Origin: Azospirillaceae bacterium
GTDB lineage: Bacteria > Pseudomonadota > Alphaproteobacteria > Azospirillales > Azospirillaceae
Assembly: GCA_028283825.1 (NCBI GenBank)
Contig: JAPWJW010000005.1
Span: 124,001-188,000, forward strand
Direction: 5' to 3'
DNA: 64,000 bases
In this document: positions 1 to 7,170 of the stretch, piece after piece
Numbering within the stretch: position 1 is the stretch's first letter
Layout: every line of letters begins with the position of its first letter
Program-made: the position numbers and the translations under genes
The notes under the pieces: generated by a model
What the model saw: the letters and a program-made list of their open reading frames with translations, nothing else
What the model was told of the DNA's origin: nothing
Database searches by the model: none

Positions 1-633
1 GCCGGCTTCCGTGGGCACCTGCATGCCGATGGCTATGGCGGGTTCGATGCCCTGTACGACGGCGGCCGGATCGCCGAAGTGGCCTGCATGGCGCATGTGC
101 GCCGCAAGTTCTTCGACGAACACGTCGAAACCGGCTCACCCCTGGCGGCGGAGGCGCTGAAGCGCATCGGGATGCTGTTCGACATGGAACGTCCCCTGGT
201 CGGCCTGTCGGCCGAGGAGCGCCGTCTGGTCCGCCAAACCAAGGCCCGACCCGCCTTGGATGAGTTGGCCGCCTTCCTCGATGCCACGCTGCTGCGCATC
301 CCCGGCAAGGGCGACCTGGCCAAGGCCATTCGCTATGCGCGCTCGCGGTGGACGGCGCTGACGCGCTACGTGGACGACGGCCGGCTGGAACTCTCCAACA
401 ACGCCGCCGAGCGGGCCATCAGGCCCTTGGCCATCGGAAGACGCAACTGGATGTTCGCCGGTTCCGACGCCGGCGGAGAACGAGCCGCCGCGATCTACAC
501 CATCACCCAAACCGCCAAGCTCAACGGCCTCGATCCCCAGGCCTATCTGCGCGATGTCCTCGGCCGCATCGCAGACCATCCAATCAACCGCATCACCGAC
601 CTGCTGCCTTGGAACATCGCCCAGGCATCCTGA
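1..633 (+). CDS. tnpC: IS66-family transposase TnpC, C-terminal part (5' end outside window)
   Basis: The reading frame is open from base 1, so the gene starts before the window; 210 residues are visible. The N-terminal visible part reads HADGYGGFDALYDGG, matching the region around a catalytic Asp of IS66 DDE transposases, and AHVRRKFFD follows as usual. Near the C-terminus the block NNAAERAIRPLAIGRRNW carries the conserved catalytic Glu and is diagnostic of the family. The protein ends in the typical short C-terminal tail (YLRDVLGRI, then LLPWN). A terminal inverted repeat lies about 35 bp beyond the stop, so the right end of the element seems intact. The accessory genes tnpA and tnpB would lie to the left, outside the window. 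Confidence 0.93.
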   Translation, partial: AGFRGHLHADGYGGFDALYDGGRIAEVACMAHVRRKFFDEHVETGSPLAAEALKRIGMLFDMERPLVGLSAEERRLVRQTKARPALDELAAFLDATLLRIPGKGDLAKAIRYARSRWTALTRYVDDGRLELSNNAAERAIRPLAIGRRNWMFAGSDAGGERAAAIYTITQTAKLNGLDPQAYLRDVLGRIADHPINRITDLLPWNIAQAS

Positions 634-668
634 TCCGAGTTCGGGGATCAATCCGCTCGCACCGCAGC

Positions 669-685
669 CTTCAGACGACGCTTAC
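669..685 (-). repeat. Right terminal inverted repeat of the IS66 element
   Basis: Read on the minus strand from 685 inward the sequence is GTAAGCGTCGTCTGAAG. IS66-family ends begin with GTAAGCG, so base 685 is the probable outer boundary of the element. The family normally makes an 8-bp target duplication, which cannot be tested because the left end is not in the window. Confidence 0.75.
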
Positions 686-1138
686 CGCCGGATCACACCC
701 ATACCCCGCATTTCATGAGCGCCCTTCGATGTCCCTCCCCCCAAAGCATCTGGTGATCGCCGGACCCATGGCGGTGAGTGTCTGGTGCTAAGGCCAGGGG
801 TACGCCTGTTGCCCATCCCCTTCCCCGTGCCCAGCATCCCCCTCAAGCAGTCCTGGCCTGCTCCACCGCTACCGCGAGGAGGTCACCGACCAAGCAGGAG
901 AGGATGCAGAAGGTCGGCCATTTGATTATCGCCTTCAATGGCGAGATTTGCCTGCGCCGGTGGAGCGCCCTTTTCCCCAGGGCAGCGCCTACTGCCGCAA
1001 CCTAAGTTGGCCACGAGCCATCGCTCAGAAATTTAGGCCCTTGCCGGATCTCCGAAACGTCGAAATATCATAGCGCTGCCAGAAGCCAACCTCGGTGATG
1101 TCAGCACTCCATACGAACCTGAGCATTGGCAATCTAAT
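686..1138. other. Intergenic stretch without a convincing gene
   Basis: Short open frames occur on both strands but none has a good start, a ribosome binding site or recognisable motifs. From 1037 the frame of the next gene is open and reads like protein (NIIALPEANLGDV), but it has no ATG, GTG or TTG start before 1139. The following gene may therefore be longer, or this may be the remains of an older one. Confidence 0.5.
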
Positions 1139-1420
1139 ATGCGAGACATCCAAACACTGCGACTCCTATCCGTAGCTGAGATCGCAGATATACTTGGCAT
1201 CCATCGGTCAATGCTGCCCAGACTCGATATAAGATCTATTAAAATAGGGCGCCGCCGCATGTATTCTGTTGGAGAATTAGAACGGTGGGTCCAGCGACAG
1301 GAAGAAGCAAGCGCCGCGTGCATGGCCCCCAATGCTAATAACCATCCGTCTCCAGCTCCCTCCCCTCCTCGACCCCGAGGGCGAGGCCGGCCCCGCAAAA
1401 GCGCCAAACAGGAGAAATAA
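1139..1420 (+). CDS. AlpA/excisionase-like helix-turn-helix protein with AT-hook-like tail
   Basis: 93 residues. Residues about 8-55 form a MerR-type winged helix of the excisionase (HTH_17) kind: LLSVAEIADILGIHRSML, then KIGRRRMYSVGELERWV, the classic arrangement in which the last part names the recognition wing and the closing helix. The C-terminal 30 residues are Pro/Arg-rich and contain RGRGRPRK, which matches the AT-hook core (GRP flanked by basic residues) that binds the minor groove of AT-rich DNA. Proteins of this size usually act as excision directionality factors or as regulators of mobile elements. No clear ribosome binding site precedes the ATG, and the open frame continues upstream, so the start is uncertain. 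The AT-rich TetR gene follows 43 bp downstream on the same strand. Confidence 0.6.
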   Translation: MRDIQTLRLLSVAEIADILGIHRSMLPRLDIRSIKIGRRRMYSVGELERWVQRQEEASAACMAPNANNHPSPAPSPPRPRGRGRPRKSAKQEK

Positions 1421-1463
1421 GCTATTTTAGATTGTTCACCGCCTTGCCAATCAAGAGGCCGAA

Positions 1464-2078
1464 ATGCGCGAAGATAGAATTAAAAAGGATATGCTAAAGC
1501 GAGACCTAATAATCAAAGCCGCCCGCTCATGCTTCCTTGAAAAGGGAATTATGGGTACTCGCGTATGTGATATAGGAGAATATTCTGGATTGAGCGTCGG
1601 CAGTATATATAATATTTTTAAAAGCAAAGAAGAAATAATACTTGAATCCACAGATCTTGATAGTGATATTTTCAATATATCAGATACAGATAAAGAGAAC
1701 TTTGGTGGCGTTGCCATATATATTAATAAAGAAATAAGAAGAGTGATTGATTTGCACACTGGAGTCAATTTTTCATTATATACCGAGCTATTGTCATTAG
1801 CCTCTAGGAATGACGCCATATCAAAATACATGAACAGAAAGAAAGAAGAGCTTCACGGCAGAGCATCTATCATAATTATGCTAGGTCAGAGTCGCGGCGA
1901 AATAGATAAACACATTGATGTATCAAGAAGAGCATCTGCTTTAGTATGCTCCGTCGAAGCAGCAAGGCTAATCCCCAAAATTAATCCGCGCCTAGATGGA
2001 AAATCTATAATGTACTTAATTAATTATTGGATACGAGTTGCACTTAACCTCGAAGAAGAAAGAAAAATTCAGCGATAA
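1464..2078 (+). CDS. TetR/AcrR-family regulator, AT-rich (recently acquired)
   Basis: 204 residues. Residues about 11-60 form the TetR helix-turn-helix: LIIKAARSCFLEKGIMGTRV, then DIGEYSGLSVGSIYNIFKSK, with the usual Y-x-F-K-(S/N)-K ending of the recognition helix. The remainder is a helical ligand-binding domain without a specific family signature that I can recognise. The gene is strikingly AT-rich, with many AAA, ATA and TAT codons, in contrast to its GC-rich surroundings, which points to recent transfer. It starts at ATG with only a weak upstream purine stretch (GAGGCCGAA). No obvious target gene adjoins it; the nearest candidates are the excisionase-like gene upstream and itself. The ligand is unknown. 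Confidence 0.85.
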   Translation: MREDRIKKDMLKRDLIIKAARSCFLEKGIMGTRVCDIGEYSGLSVGSIYNIFKSKEEIILESTDLDSDIFNISDTDKENFGGVAIYINKEIRRVIDLHTGVNFSLYTELLSLASRNDAISKYMNRKKEELHGRASIIIMLGQSRGEIDKHIDVSRRASALVCSVEAARLIPKINPRLDGKSIMYLINYWIRVALNLEEERKIQR

Positions 2079-2314
2079 TAGTAAATATCAGACTAATGCA
2101 ACCGCACCGTCGGAGGCAGAGTGGCAGCAAGGCGCCGACAGATATGGTTTAAGCGCGGCACGCCCCCTTCATGACGGCCTGAGAGCCCCTCCCCGGCGCC
2201 GGTGCCGTTCACCTGCCCGATATCGACGATCACATTGAGGTAGGGCGTCGTTTTGCTCGCCCTCAAAGCCCTCCGCCCCCCCGCTCAAAGAGGCTCCCGC
2301 TGCCTATTATGTCG

Positions 2315-2635
2315 TCAGCCTCCATGCGCTTCCCGAGCCAATTTCTCTTGATCGAAGCGCTTAACGGCACCGAGGACCTCTAGGGCTTCAGCCTTCATGC
2401 GGTCGTCAAGCGAGCCAGCGTCCGCGATTCGCTCCAGTAGATCGAACGCCTGCGCGGCAACCTGCTCATACTCCCCCGCCACCAAGGCCGCTTCGACCAG
2501 GCGGCGAATAGCTTCGGCTCGGGCAGGAATGTCCCGCTGACGGCGGCGCCAACCGTCGATTATCTCAGTGAAGTCGGGCGACACCCGCATATTGAAATTT
2601 TCAGTCTTCTTCATGACCACAATCTGGCTTTCCAT
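2315..2635 (-). CDS. Ribbon-helix-helix-type small regulator
   Basis: 106 residues from the ATG at 2635, which is preceded by a purine-rich GGCGGGA seven bases upstream; longer in-frame ATGs reach 2713 but would run through the operator. Residues 10-45 read ENFNMRVSPDF, then a helix (TEIIDGWRRRQRD) and a second (ARAEAIRRLVEAAL). This beta-strand/helix/helix pattern is that of Arc/MetJ-type DNA-binding proteins; the strand FNMRV is the likely base-reading element. The C-terminal half is predicted helical. The gene diverges from the AAA+ protease gene. Two identical 12-bp palindromes in the shared promoter suggest that it represses itself and its neighbour. Function in detail is inferred. Confidence 0.6.
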   Translation of the reverse strand: MESQIVVMKKTENFNMRVSPDFTEIIDGWRRRQRDIPARAEAIRRLVEAALVAGEYEQVAAQAFDLLERIADAGSLDDRMKAEALEVLGAVKRFDQEKLAREAHGG

Positions 2636-2668
2636 TTCGCGTCCCGCCTTTTGTGACGCGTGTGGCGC

Positions 2669-2746
2669 ATGTGCGCACATTTCGATTGACAGCTCAAACC
2701 AAACAATGTGCATAATGTGCGCACATTAATCACATGATGGCATGTG
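2669..2746 (+). promoter_or_regulatory. Divergent promoter with two ATGTGCGCACAT palindromes
   Basis: The 12-bp palindrome ATGTGCGCACAT occurs at 2669-2680 and again at 2715-2726 (extended there to 14 bp), 46 bp centre to centre. An extra half-site ATGTGC lies at 2706-2711, and an imperfect palindrome CACATG-4 nt-CATGTG at 2731-2746. Between the two main palindromes is TTGACA (2686-2691) followed after 19 bp by CATAAT (2711-2716), a plausible plus-strand promoter whose -10 overlaps the second palindrome. A protein bound to both sites would block transcription of the protease gene; the adjacent ribbon-helix-helix protein is the obvious candidate. Confidence 0.65.
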
Positions 2747-2796
2747 ATTGCGCTCTTGAACAATGGCGAGGAAGTCATTTCGCCCAAGGAGAAGCC

Positions 2797-4881
2797 ATGC
2801 CGGCGCACGGATTAGAGCGATTACGTCAGAAGTTTTCACCGAGCATTCCCAAGCCAGCGCTTGGGCTGGACGGGGCAGCCGCGCGCGTTCTTCTCCAAGA
2901 GGTGTTCGCAGCAACGCCCGGCCTTGTCGCGTCAGCGCGGCGGGGCGACGCCACGCTTACAATTCTTGTGCATGACGTCAGTTGGGTTCAGGCCGTGGAT
3001 GGGGCGATCGAGGCTGCAATGGCAGCTCTGGCGCGGGGTGACCACTCCATCGTCCAAGCCCCGTCTGAGGACGAAGACGCACCTTGCATGGATGCGATGG
3101 TTGAGGACGACGAGGACTTCCCCGCCGACGCCATCGAAGACGCCGACGAGGGCCTGGGCCTAACCGATTTTGATGCGCCGGCGAGTTCCAATACCGGGGC
3201 CTGGTTGGTGGTTGGCCGGGATGGGACGTCGCGCAGCCCTAGTATCGAAAGCATGGAGGAAGCCGCCGCTACTCAGATCGCGCAGGGGGGAGGGGTTATC
3301 ATCATCGCCGCGAGCAGGATGGACCTGCCGCCACGTTTCACCGCGGCGGCGGACTTCCACCTCGTTCTTCCACCGTTGACTGGTGACGCGCTGGCCCGGT
3401 CGATTGCGATGGTCGCTTCCAAGCCAGCCGCGCGAACACTGCCGGACGCGCTGTGCCGGTCGTTGACGGCCGGCGATTTGCGGCTGGTGGCACGCCCAGC
3501 CGCATCCTCCGACGACTGGGTGGATCGGTTGGAACAGATGGTCAAGGCGCGGGTTCGGCGGCCGGACCCAGGCCCAAAGTTGGCCGACCTGCATGGCATG
3601 GATGAGGCGGTGCAGTGGGGCCACAAGCTACATCGCGACATCATCGATTTCCGAGCCGGGAATATATCCTGGGCTGACATGGACAAGGGCTGTGTCGTCG
3701 CGGGGCCGCCGGGTGTGGGCAAAAGCGCATTCATGCGCGCCCTGGCCAGGACCTGTGAAGTACCCCTGATCGTCGCGTCCCATGGGCAGTGGCAAGCTGC
3801 GGGGCACCAGGGGAACATGTTGAGGGCGATGGCAGCCACCTTCGCGGAGGCAAGGCGGGTTGCACCGTGCCTACTGGCGATTGACGAGCTGGATAGCTTT
3901 TCCAGCAGGGCCCTAGAAGCCGGGCAGAACCGTGCCTACCACCACCAGATCATGAATTCCTTCCTGGAAAACTCGGATGTCCAAGGGCGGGAGGGGGTTG
4001 TTCTAGTGGGTACCTGCAACTTTCCTGAATTGCTGGATCCCGCGTTAATCCGACCTGGCCGCTTTGAACGCGTCATACACGTTCCGTTCCCCGACAAGAT
4101 GGCGCTCCAAGGTATTCTCCGCTTCCATCTTGGCCCAGATCATCTGCAAGGCCTGGACCTGGCATGCTTTGCGGCGGCGCTGGAAGGCGCGACGGGAGCA
4201 GACTGCGAGCAGGTCGTCCGTGGCGGGAAACGTCGCGCCAGGCTGGCCGGCAGGCCCATGCGACCGGAAGATCTGGCGGCGGAACTACACCCTGCGGAAC
4301 GTCAACAGCCGTTGGAAGTCCGGCGCCTTGTCGCCGTTCATGAGGCTGGTCATGCTGTGGTTTCGGCAATCCTGAGGCCCGGAACGCTGCTGTCGGCTTC
4401 AATCCGCGCCTCTTCAGCGGCGCTGGGAAGCGTGCGGTGCCGCCCAGACGATGAAATCATGCACGCCGGTGACCTTCTCGCGTTGGTGAAGGTGTCACTG
4501 GCTGGACGGGCTGCCGAAGAGGCAGTCCTCGGGGAAGCGAGTACAGCCGCCGGCGGTAACGCCGAAAGCGATTTGGCGACCGCCACCTTGCTTACCACAC
4601 AGCTCATCGCCCACGGGCTAGGAGATCAGCTGATCTGGGTAGGGCCCGTTACGGCGCACACGGTACCCCATCTCCTCAGTGGCAATCCCAAGCTCGCGGC
4701 GAAAGTCGATGCGCTGCTGGACGCCCAATATGGGGAAGTGCTCGCCCTCGTCCGTGCCCGACGGCAGGCGGTGGAATATGTCGCCGAGCTTCTGCTCGCC
4801 AAGGAGACGATTTCGGCTGAGGAAATCGTCGCCGCTGGAAGTGCGCTTTGGCCCAAAGCCGAGGGGCGGGAGATGCAGTGA
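2797..4881 (+). CDS. Soluble FtsH-like AAA+ ATPase with M41 zinc-protease domain
   Basis: 694 residues from the ATG at 2797, chosen because AAGGAG stands five bases upstream; an in-frame ATG at 2734 lies almost at the predicted transcription start. Residues 1-260 are unassigned and include a strongly acidic stretch at about 90-120. Residues 290-480 form an AAA+ module: Walker A GPPGVGKS (303-310), Walker B LLAIDELD (359-366), and RPGRFER with the arginine finger. The C-terminal third has the zinc motif HEAGH (515-519) and a likely third ligand, Asp592 in GGNAESDL, both as in FtsH peptidases. Unlike housekeeping FtsH (about 640 residues) it lacks the N-terminal transmembrane segments and has a large extra N-terminal region instead. 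It probably unfolds and cuts cytoplasmic proteins. It is followed 91 bp downstream by a nuclease-like gene, suggesting one operon. Confidence 0.85.
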   Translation: MPAHGLERLRQKFSPSIPKPALGLDGAAARVLLQEVFAATPGLVASARRGDATLTILVHDVSWVQAVDGAIEAAMAALARGDHSIVQAPSEDEDAPCMDAMVEDDEDFPADAIEDADEGLGLTDFDAPASSNTGAWLVVGRDGTSRSPSIESMEEAAATQIAQGGGVIIIAASRMDLPPRFTAAADFHLVLPPLTGDALARSIAMVASKPAARTLPDALCRSLTAGDLRLVARPAASSDDWVDRLEQMVKARVRRPDPGPKLADLHGMDEAVQWGHKLHRDIIDFRAGNISWADMDKGCVVAGPPGVGKSAFMRALARTCEVPLIVASHGQWQAAGHQGNMLRAMAATFAEARRVAPCLLAIDELDSFSSRALEAGQNRAYHHQIMNSFLENSDVQGREGVVLVGTCNFPELLDPALIRPGRFERVIHVPFPDKMALQGILRFHLGPDHLQGLDLACFAAALEGATGADCEQVVRGGKRRARLAGRPMRPEDLAAELHPAERQQPLEVRRLVAVHEAGHAVVSAILRPGTLLSASIRASSAALGSVRCRPDDEIMHAGDLLALVKVSLAGRAAEEAVLGEASTAAGGNAESDLATATLLTTQLIAHGLGDQLIWVGPVTAHTVPHLLSGNPKLAAKVDALLDAQYGEVLALVRARRQAVEYVAELLLAKETISAEEIVAAGSALWPKAEGREMQ

Positions 4882-4972
4882 GACCGGCACGAAGACGGCC
4901 CCCGCCCACCATGCGGCTTTTGCCAGAACGCGGTGGGCAAGTTGCTCCCCTTAAACCAAGACGAGACGTAAG

Positions 4973-5773
4973 ATGCACACCGAGGCGTTGCCGATCCCGC
5001 CGGCCGTAACCGCTCTGATCAGCAGAACCATCGACCGGCTCCGGCACTTGCAGGTACAGCCTGACCCAATCGTTCCCGCACAACATCGCCAGCGGTATGG
5101 AATATTGACTTCCGCCGTTCGCGCCGACGGTCAAATTTTGGAGATGGCCATCAGCGAGGCGCTGAAGGCGCTTCCCCACCTCCGGCTTGTCCGTACCCCG
5201 CCCATATTCATCCCCCCTCTGGTCGATCAAATCGTCGGTGGCGTCGCCAGCGCCGAAACACTCCGAAGCTCTCATCTACATTACGAGGGGGATCAAGGGC
5301 GAAAGGTTGCCCCTGACCTAGTGCTTATCGATGCGAATCGCAAAGCCATCGACTTCCTGGAGGTCAAACGCGGTTTGGCGCGTACGGACGCTGGGAAGAC
5401 CCGGCAGACAATCAGGGACCTGCGCTGTCTGCAGTTGGTCGGCAAAAGCTATGCGCTGAGGCAACTCAACGCCGAGGTCGACACCGCGACTGCTGCGGTC
5501 TGCGCTATTCACGGCGCCACCGCCGTACCTGCTGATTTGCAGGTCGCTGTCGAGGATCTGGAAGTCCGCTACGGACTGAGTCTGCGAGCCGTCATCAGCG
5601 CGACGTATACTGAATTTGGGCGGCAACTGGACGAACTGCTGTTCCAGCAGGCGCTCGATGAGGAGATTGAGAGCCTCTATCCTGAAAGACTTCAAGAAGG
5701 GGCGCCGGTGTCGCCATTGATCGGCTTTGCCGAGCAAGAGCCGGGGATGGGGGACACCATTACGCCTGCTTAG
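4973..5773 (+). CDS. PD-(D/E)XK nuclease-like protein linked to the AAA+ protease
   Basis: 266 residues. The central block has the PD-(D/E)XK signature: APDLVLID with Asp115, then IDFLEVKRG with Glu130 and Lys132, spaced as in restriction-endonuclease-like folds. The N-terminal 100 residues are helical and the C-terminus ends in an acidic stretch; neither is familiar. No membrane segments or signal peptide are visible, so it should act in the cytoplasm on DNA or RNA. The gene lies on the same strand as the FtsH-like protease, 91 bp downstream, and its 3' end overlaps the convergent XRE gene by 14 bp. Protease-plus-nuclease neighbours often form defence modules in which one activates or restrains the other; that role here is inferred. 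No family name can be given from sequence alone. Confidence 0.7.
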   Translation: MHTEALPIPPAVTALISRTIDRLRHLQVQPDPIVPAQHRQRYGILTSAVRADGQILEMAISEALKALPHLRLVRTPPIFIPPLVDQIVGGVASAETLRSSHLHYEGDQGRKVAPDLVLIDANRKAIDFLEVKRGLARTDAGKTRQTIRDLRCLQLVGKSYALRQLNAEVDTATAAVCAIHGATAVPADLQVAVEDLEVRYGLSLRAVISATYTEFGRQLDELLFQQALDEEIESLYPERLQEGAPVSPLIGFAEQEPGMGDTITPA

Positions 5774-6101
5774 TGGGCCCTGTGGCCAACAGTTCCACGA
5801 TCGCGGCGGCTGTGGCCAGCATCCTGTTGTCCAAACTCCGTGCTGCATCGTTCAGCCGGGCCAGTGCCGCAGCCCGTTGAGGGTCGTTCTCGTTGTCCTC
5901 TGCGAATAACTCGCTGAGCGGTACGCCCAGCCCCTTCGCCAGGACCTCCAGCGTGTCATAGGCCGGGATGGAGATACCGCGCTCGACGTTTGAGATTGCG
6001 TCCGGCGACCGGTCAATAAGTCCGGCCAGAGCCTCTTGGCTGAGGCCCCGTCTTTTGCGGATGGCTCGTATCCGCATTGCCACGCGAGTTTTGAAGTCCA
6101 T
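5760..6101 (-). CDS. XRE-family helix-turn-helix regulator
   Basis: 113 residues from the ATG at 6101 (MDFKTRVAMRIR). In-frame ATGs at 6146 and 6191 would add an unconserved leader, and no start has a strong ribosome binding site. Residues 5-60 form a Cro/C1-type domain: IRAIRKRRGLSQEALAGLID, then SPDAISNVERGISIPAYDTL, then LAKGLGVPLSELF. The C-terminal 45 residues are helical and probably serve dimerisation. The gene is convergent with the nuclease gene and overlaps its stop. In restriction-modification and other defence modules such repressors time nuclease expression; it could do this here, but its binding site was not identified. Confidence 0.85.
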   Translation of the reverse strand: MDFKTRVAMRIRAIRKRRGLSQEALAGLIDRSPDAISNVERGISIPAYDTLEVLAKGLGVPLSELFAEDNENDPQRAAALARLNDAARSLDNRMLATAAAIVELLATGPTKQA

Positions 6102-6609
6102 GTCGCATGATGAGCAGATTTCCGTCTTGTCGGAACCGACCACCATACGGTATTTATCGAATGTACCGATCAGGAGTCCGGAAATAAACATCCCTAACGT
6201 GGGCCGATCGACGGATCGCTTCTGCCCACTACCCAGGGGCAGGTCACCAAGAACCGGCCTTCGACAGCCGAGACTAGGCCCTGAGAGTTTCGCCGGTATT
6301 GCCGGTCATGCCACGAAGAGTAAGGGAATCACTACGATGCACTCGCGGATGAAGTCGGGCCCACCGTCACCACCGTCATCCCCTCGGCGGCAGCGTATCG
6401 CGAGTCACCCACCCATATAAAAACGCTAGATGGCTTCGTCTGCGATGAGTTCACCATCAATGTAAGTTGGCCGGAAAAGCTCTTTGCCGCTGGATGAGGT
6501 AAACAGTGGGCGCCGCCGATGGCTGCCCATTCAATATGTCGATCCCTCGCCACTTTCCCGCACTGCCGCCTGTGCTGCAGTTCTCTCCCCTTTGACTTAG
6601 AGATACGAT
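6102..6609. other. Intergenic stretch, possible decayed coding remnant
   Basis: No complete gene is seen. On the plus strand a frame open from about 6324 to 6497 reads GNHYDALADEVG and later DEFTINVSWPEKLF, which looks protein-like but has no start and ends after about 57 codons. The NHYDAL segment recalls the region around the catalytic His of some OTU-type cysteine peptidases; this is too short to call and may be chance. Confidence 0.35.
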
Positions 6610-7014
6610 ATGAAGCAGATTTCCGGCCGGCTCACCATGCTTGGTGATTCAATAGTAAAGACCAATCAATGCGACTACAGTTTGATTAAGATTGGGAACA
6701 ATATTCTGCAATCTGTTGTCGTTCCATCTGGCATAAATAATTTCCTGGGTGTCCATAATGACGGCGAGACCACCATATATTACGTGGACCCATTTTTATT
6801 CAGGAAGGTAATTGTCGGAATCGGACTCCCGTCCGGTGAGAAATATTGCATGGGTCCCGGTTTTTTTACCTCGGTCATGCTCCTGCTGTGCAGCATTGTC
6901 CTTATCCCGTTGTTGGGCTTCGGGCTGCTATTCCTGCCAACGGCGGTTGGCAGCCTGATCGTGGATAGCGCCGCTGCCAAGCTGCGGGACCAGGGCTTCG
7001 AACCCATCAAGTGA
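6610..7014 (+). CDS. Small membrane protein of unknown function
   Basis: 134 residues; not recognised. The first 85 residues are polar with alternating beta-like character and several Asn/Gly turns. Residues about 86-120 (GFFTSVMLLLCSIVLIPLL, then GFGLLFLPTAVGSLIV) are strongly hydrophobic and would form one long or two closely spaced transmembrane helices. The last 14 residues are charged. No signal peptide is present at the N-terminus, so the polar domain is probably cytoplasmic. Base composition is somewhat lower in GC than the chromosome genes, like other genes of this island. It precedes the exported thioredoxin-fold gene by 156 bp on the same strand; co-transcription is possible but unproven. 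Confidence 0.6.
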   Translation: MKQISGRLTMLGDSIVKTNQCDYSLIKIGNNILQSVVVPSGINNFLGVHNDGETTIYYVDPFLFRKVIVGIGLPSGEKYCMGPGFFTSVMLLLCSIVLIPLLGFGLLFLPTAVGSLIVDSAAAKLRDQGFEPIK

Positions 7015-7144
7015 CGGCTGTCTGCCTATAGGAAGGGTTGTCCCAGGACGGCGTTACGGAACGTCCGAGCCCCCCAATTTACCCAGCTCGCCTAGGCATT
7101 TGGCTCCTAGCCCCTCACATGTGGCTCTTTTCCCAGACGGAGGC

Positions 7145-7161
7145 GGTGCGCTGGGCGCACC
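7145..7161 (+). promoter_or_regulatory. Perfect inverted repeat just before the thioredoxin-fold gene
   Basis: GGTGCGC-TGG-GCGCACC forms a 7-bp perfect stem with a 3-nt loop and ends nine bases before the ATG at 7171, where a ribosome binding site would be expected. None is visible. It could be an operator, an RNA hairpin controlling translation, or the end of the preceding transcript; there is no U-run. Confidence 0.4.
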
Positions 7162-7170
7162 TTAAATATC

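Noticed and set aside
2236-2270. Imperfect inverted repeat before the ribbon-helix-helix gene end
   Set aside because: TGAGGTAGGGCG and CGCCCTCA pair only with a bulge and there is no clear T-run; too weak to call a terminator.
2797-4881. Housekeeping FtsH
   Set aside because: No transmembrane segments, a long acidic N-terminal region and island context; the active-site motifs alone are shared.
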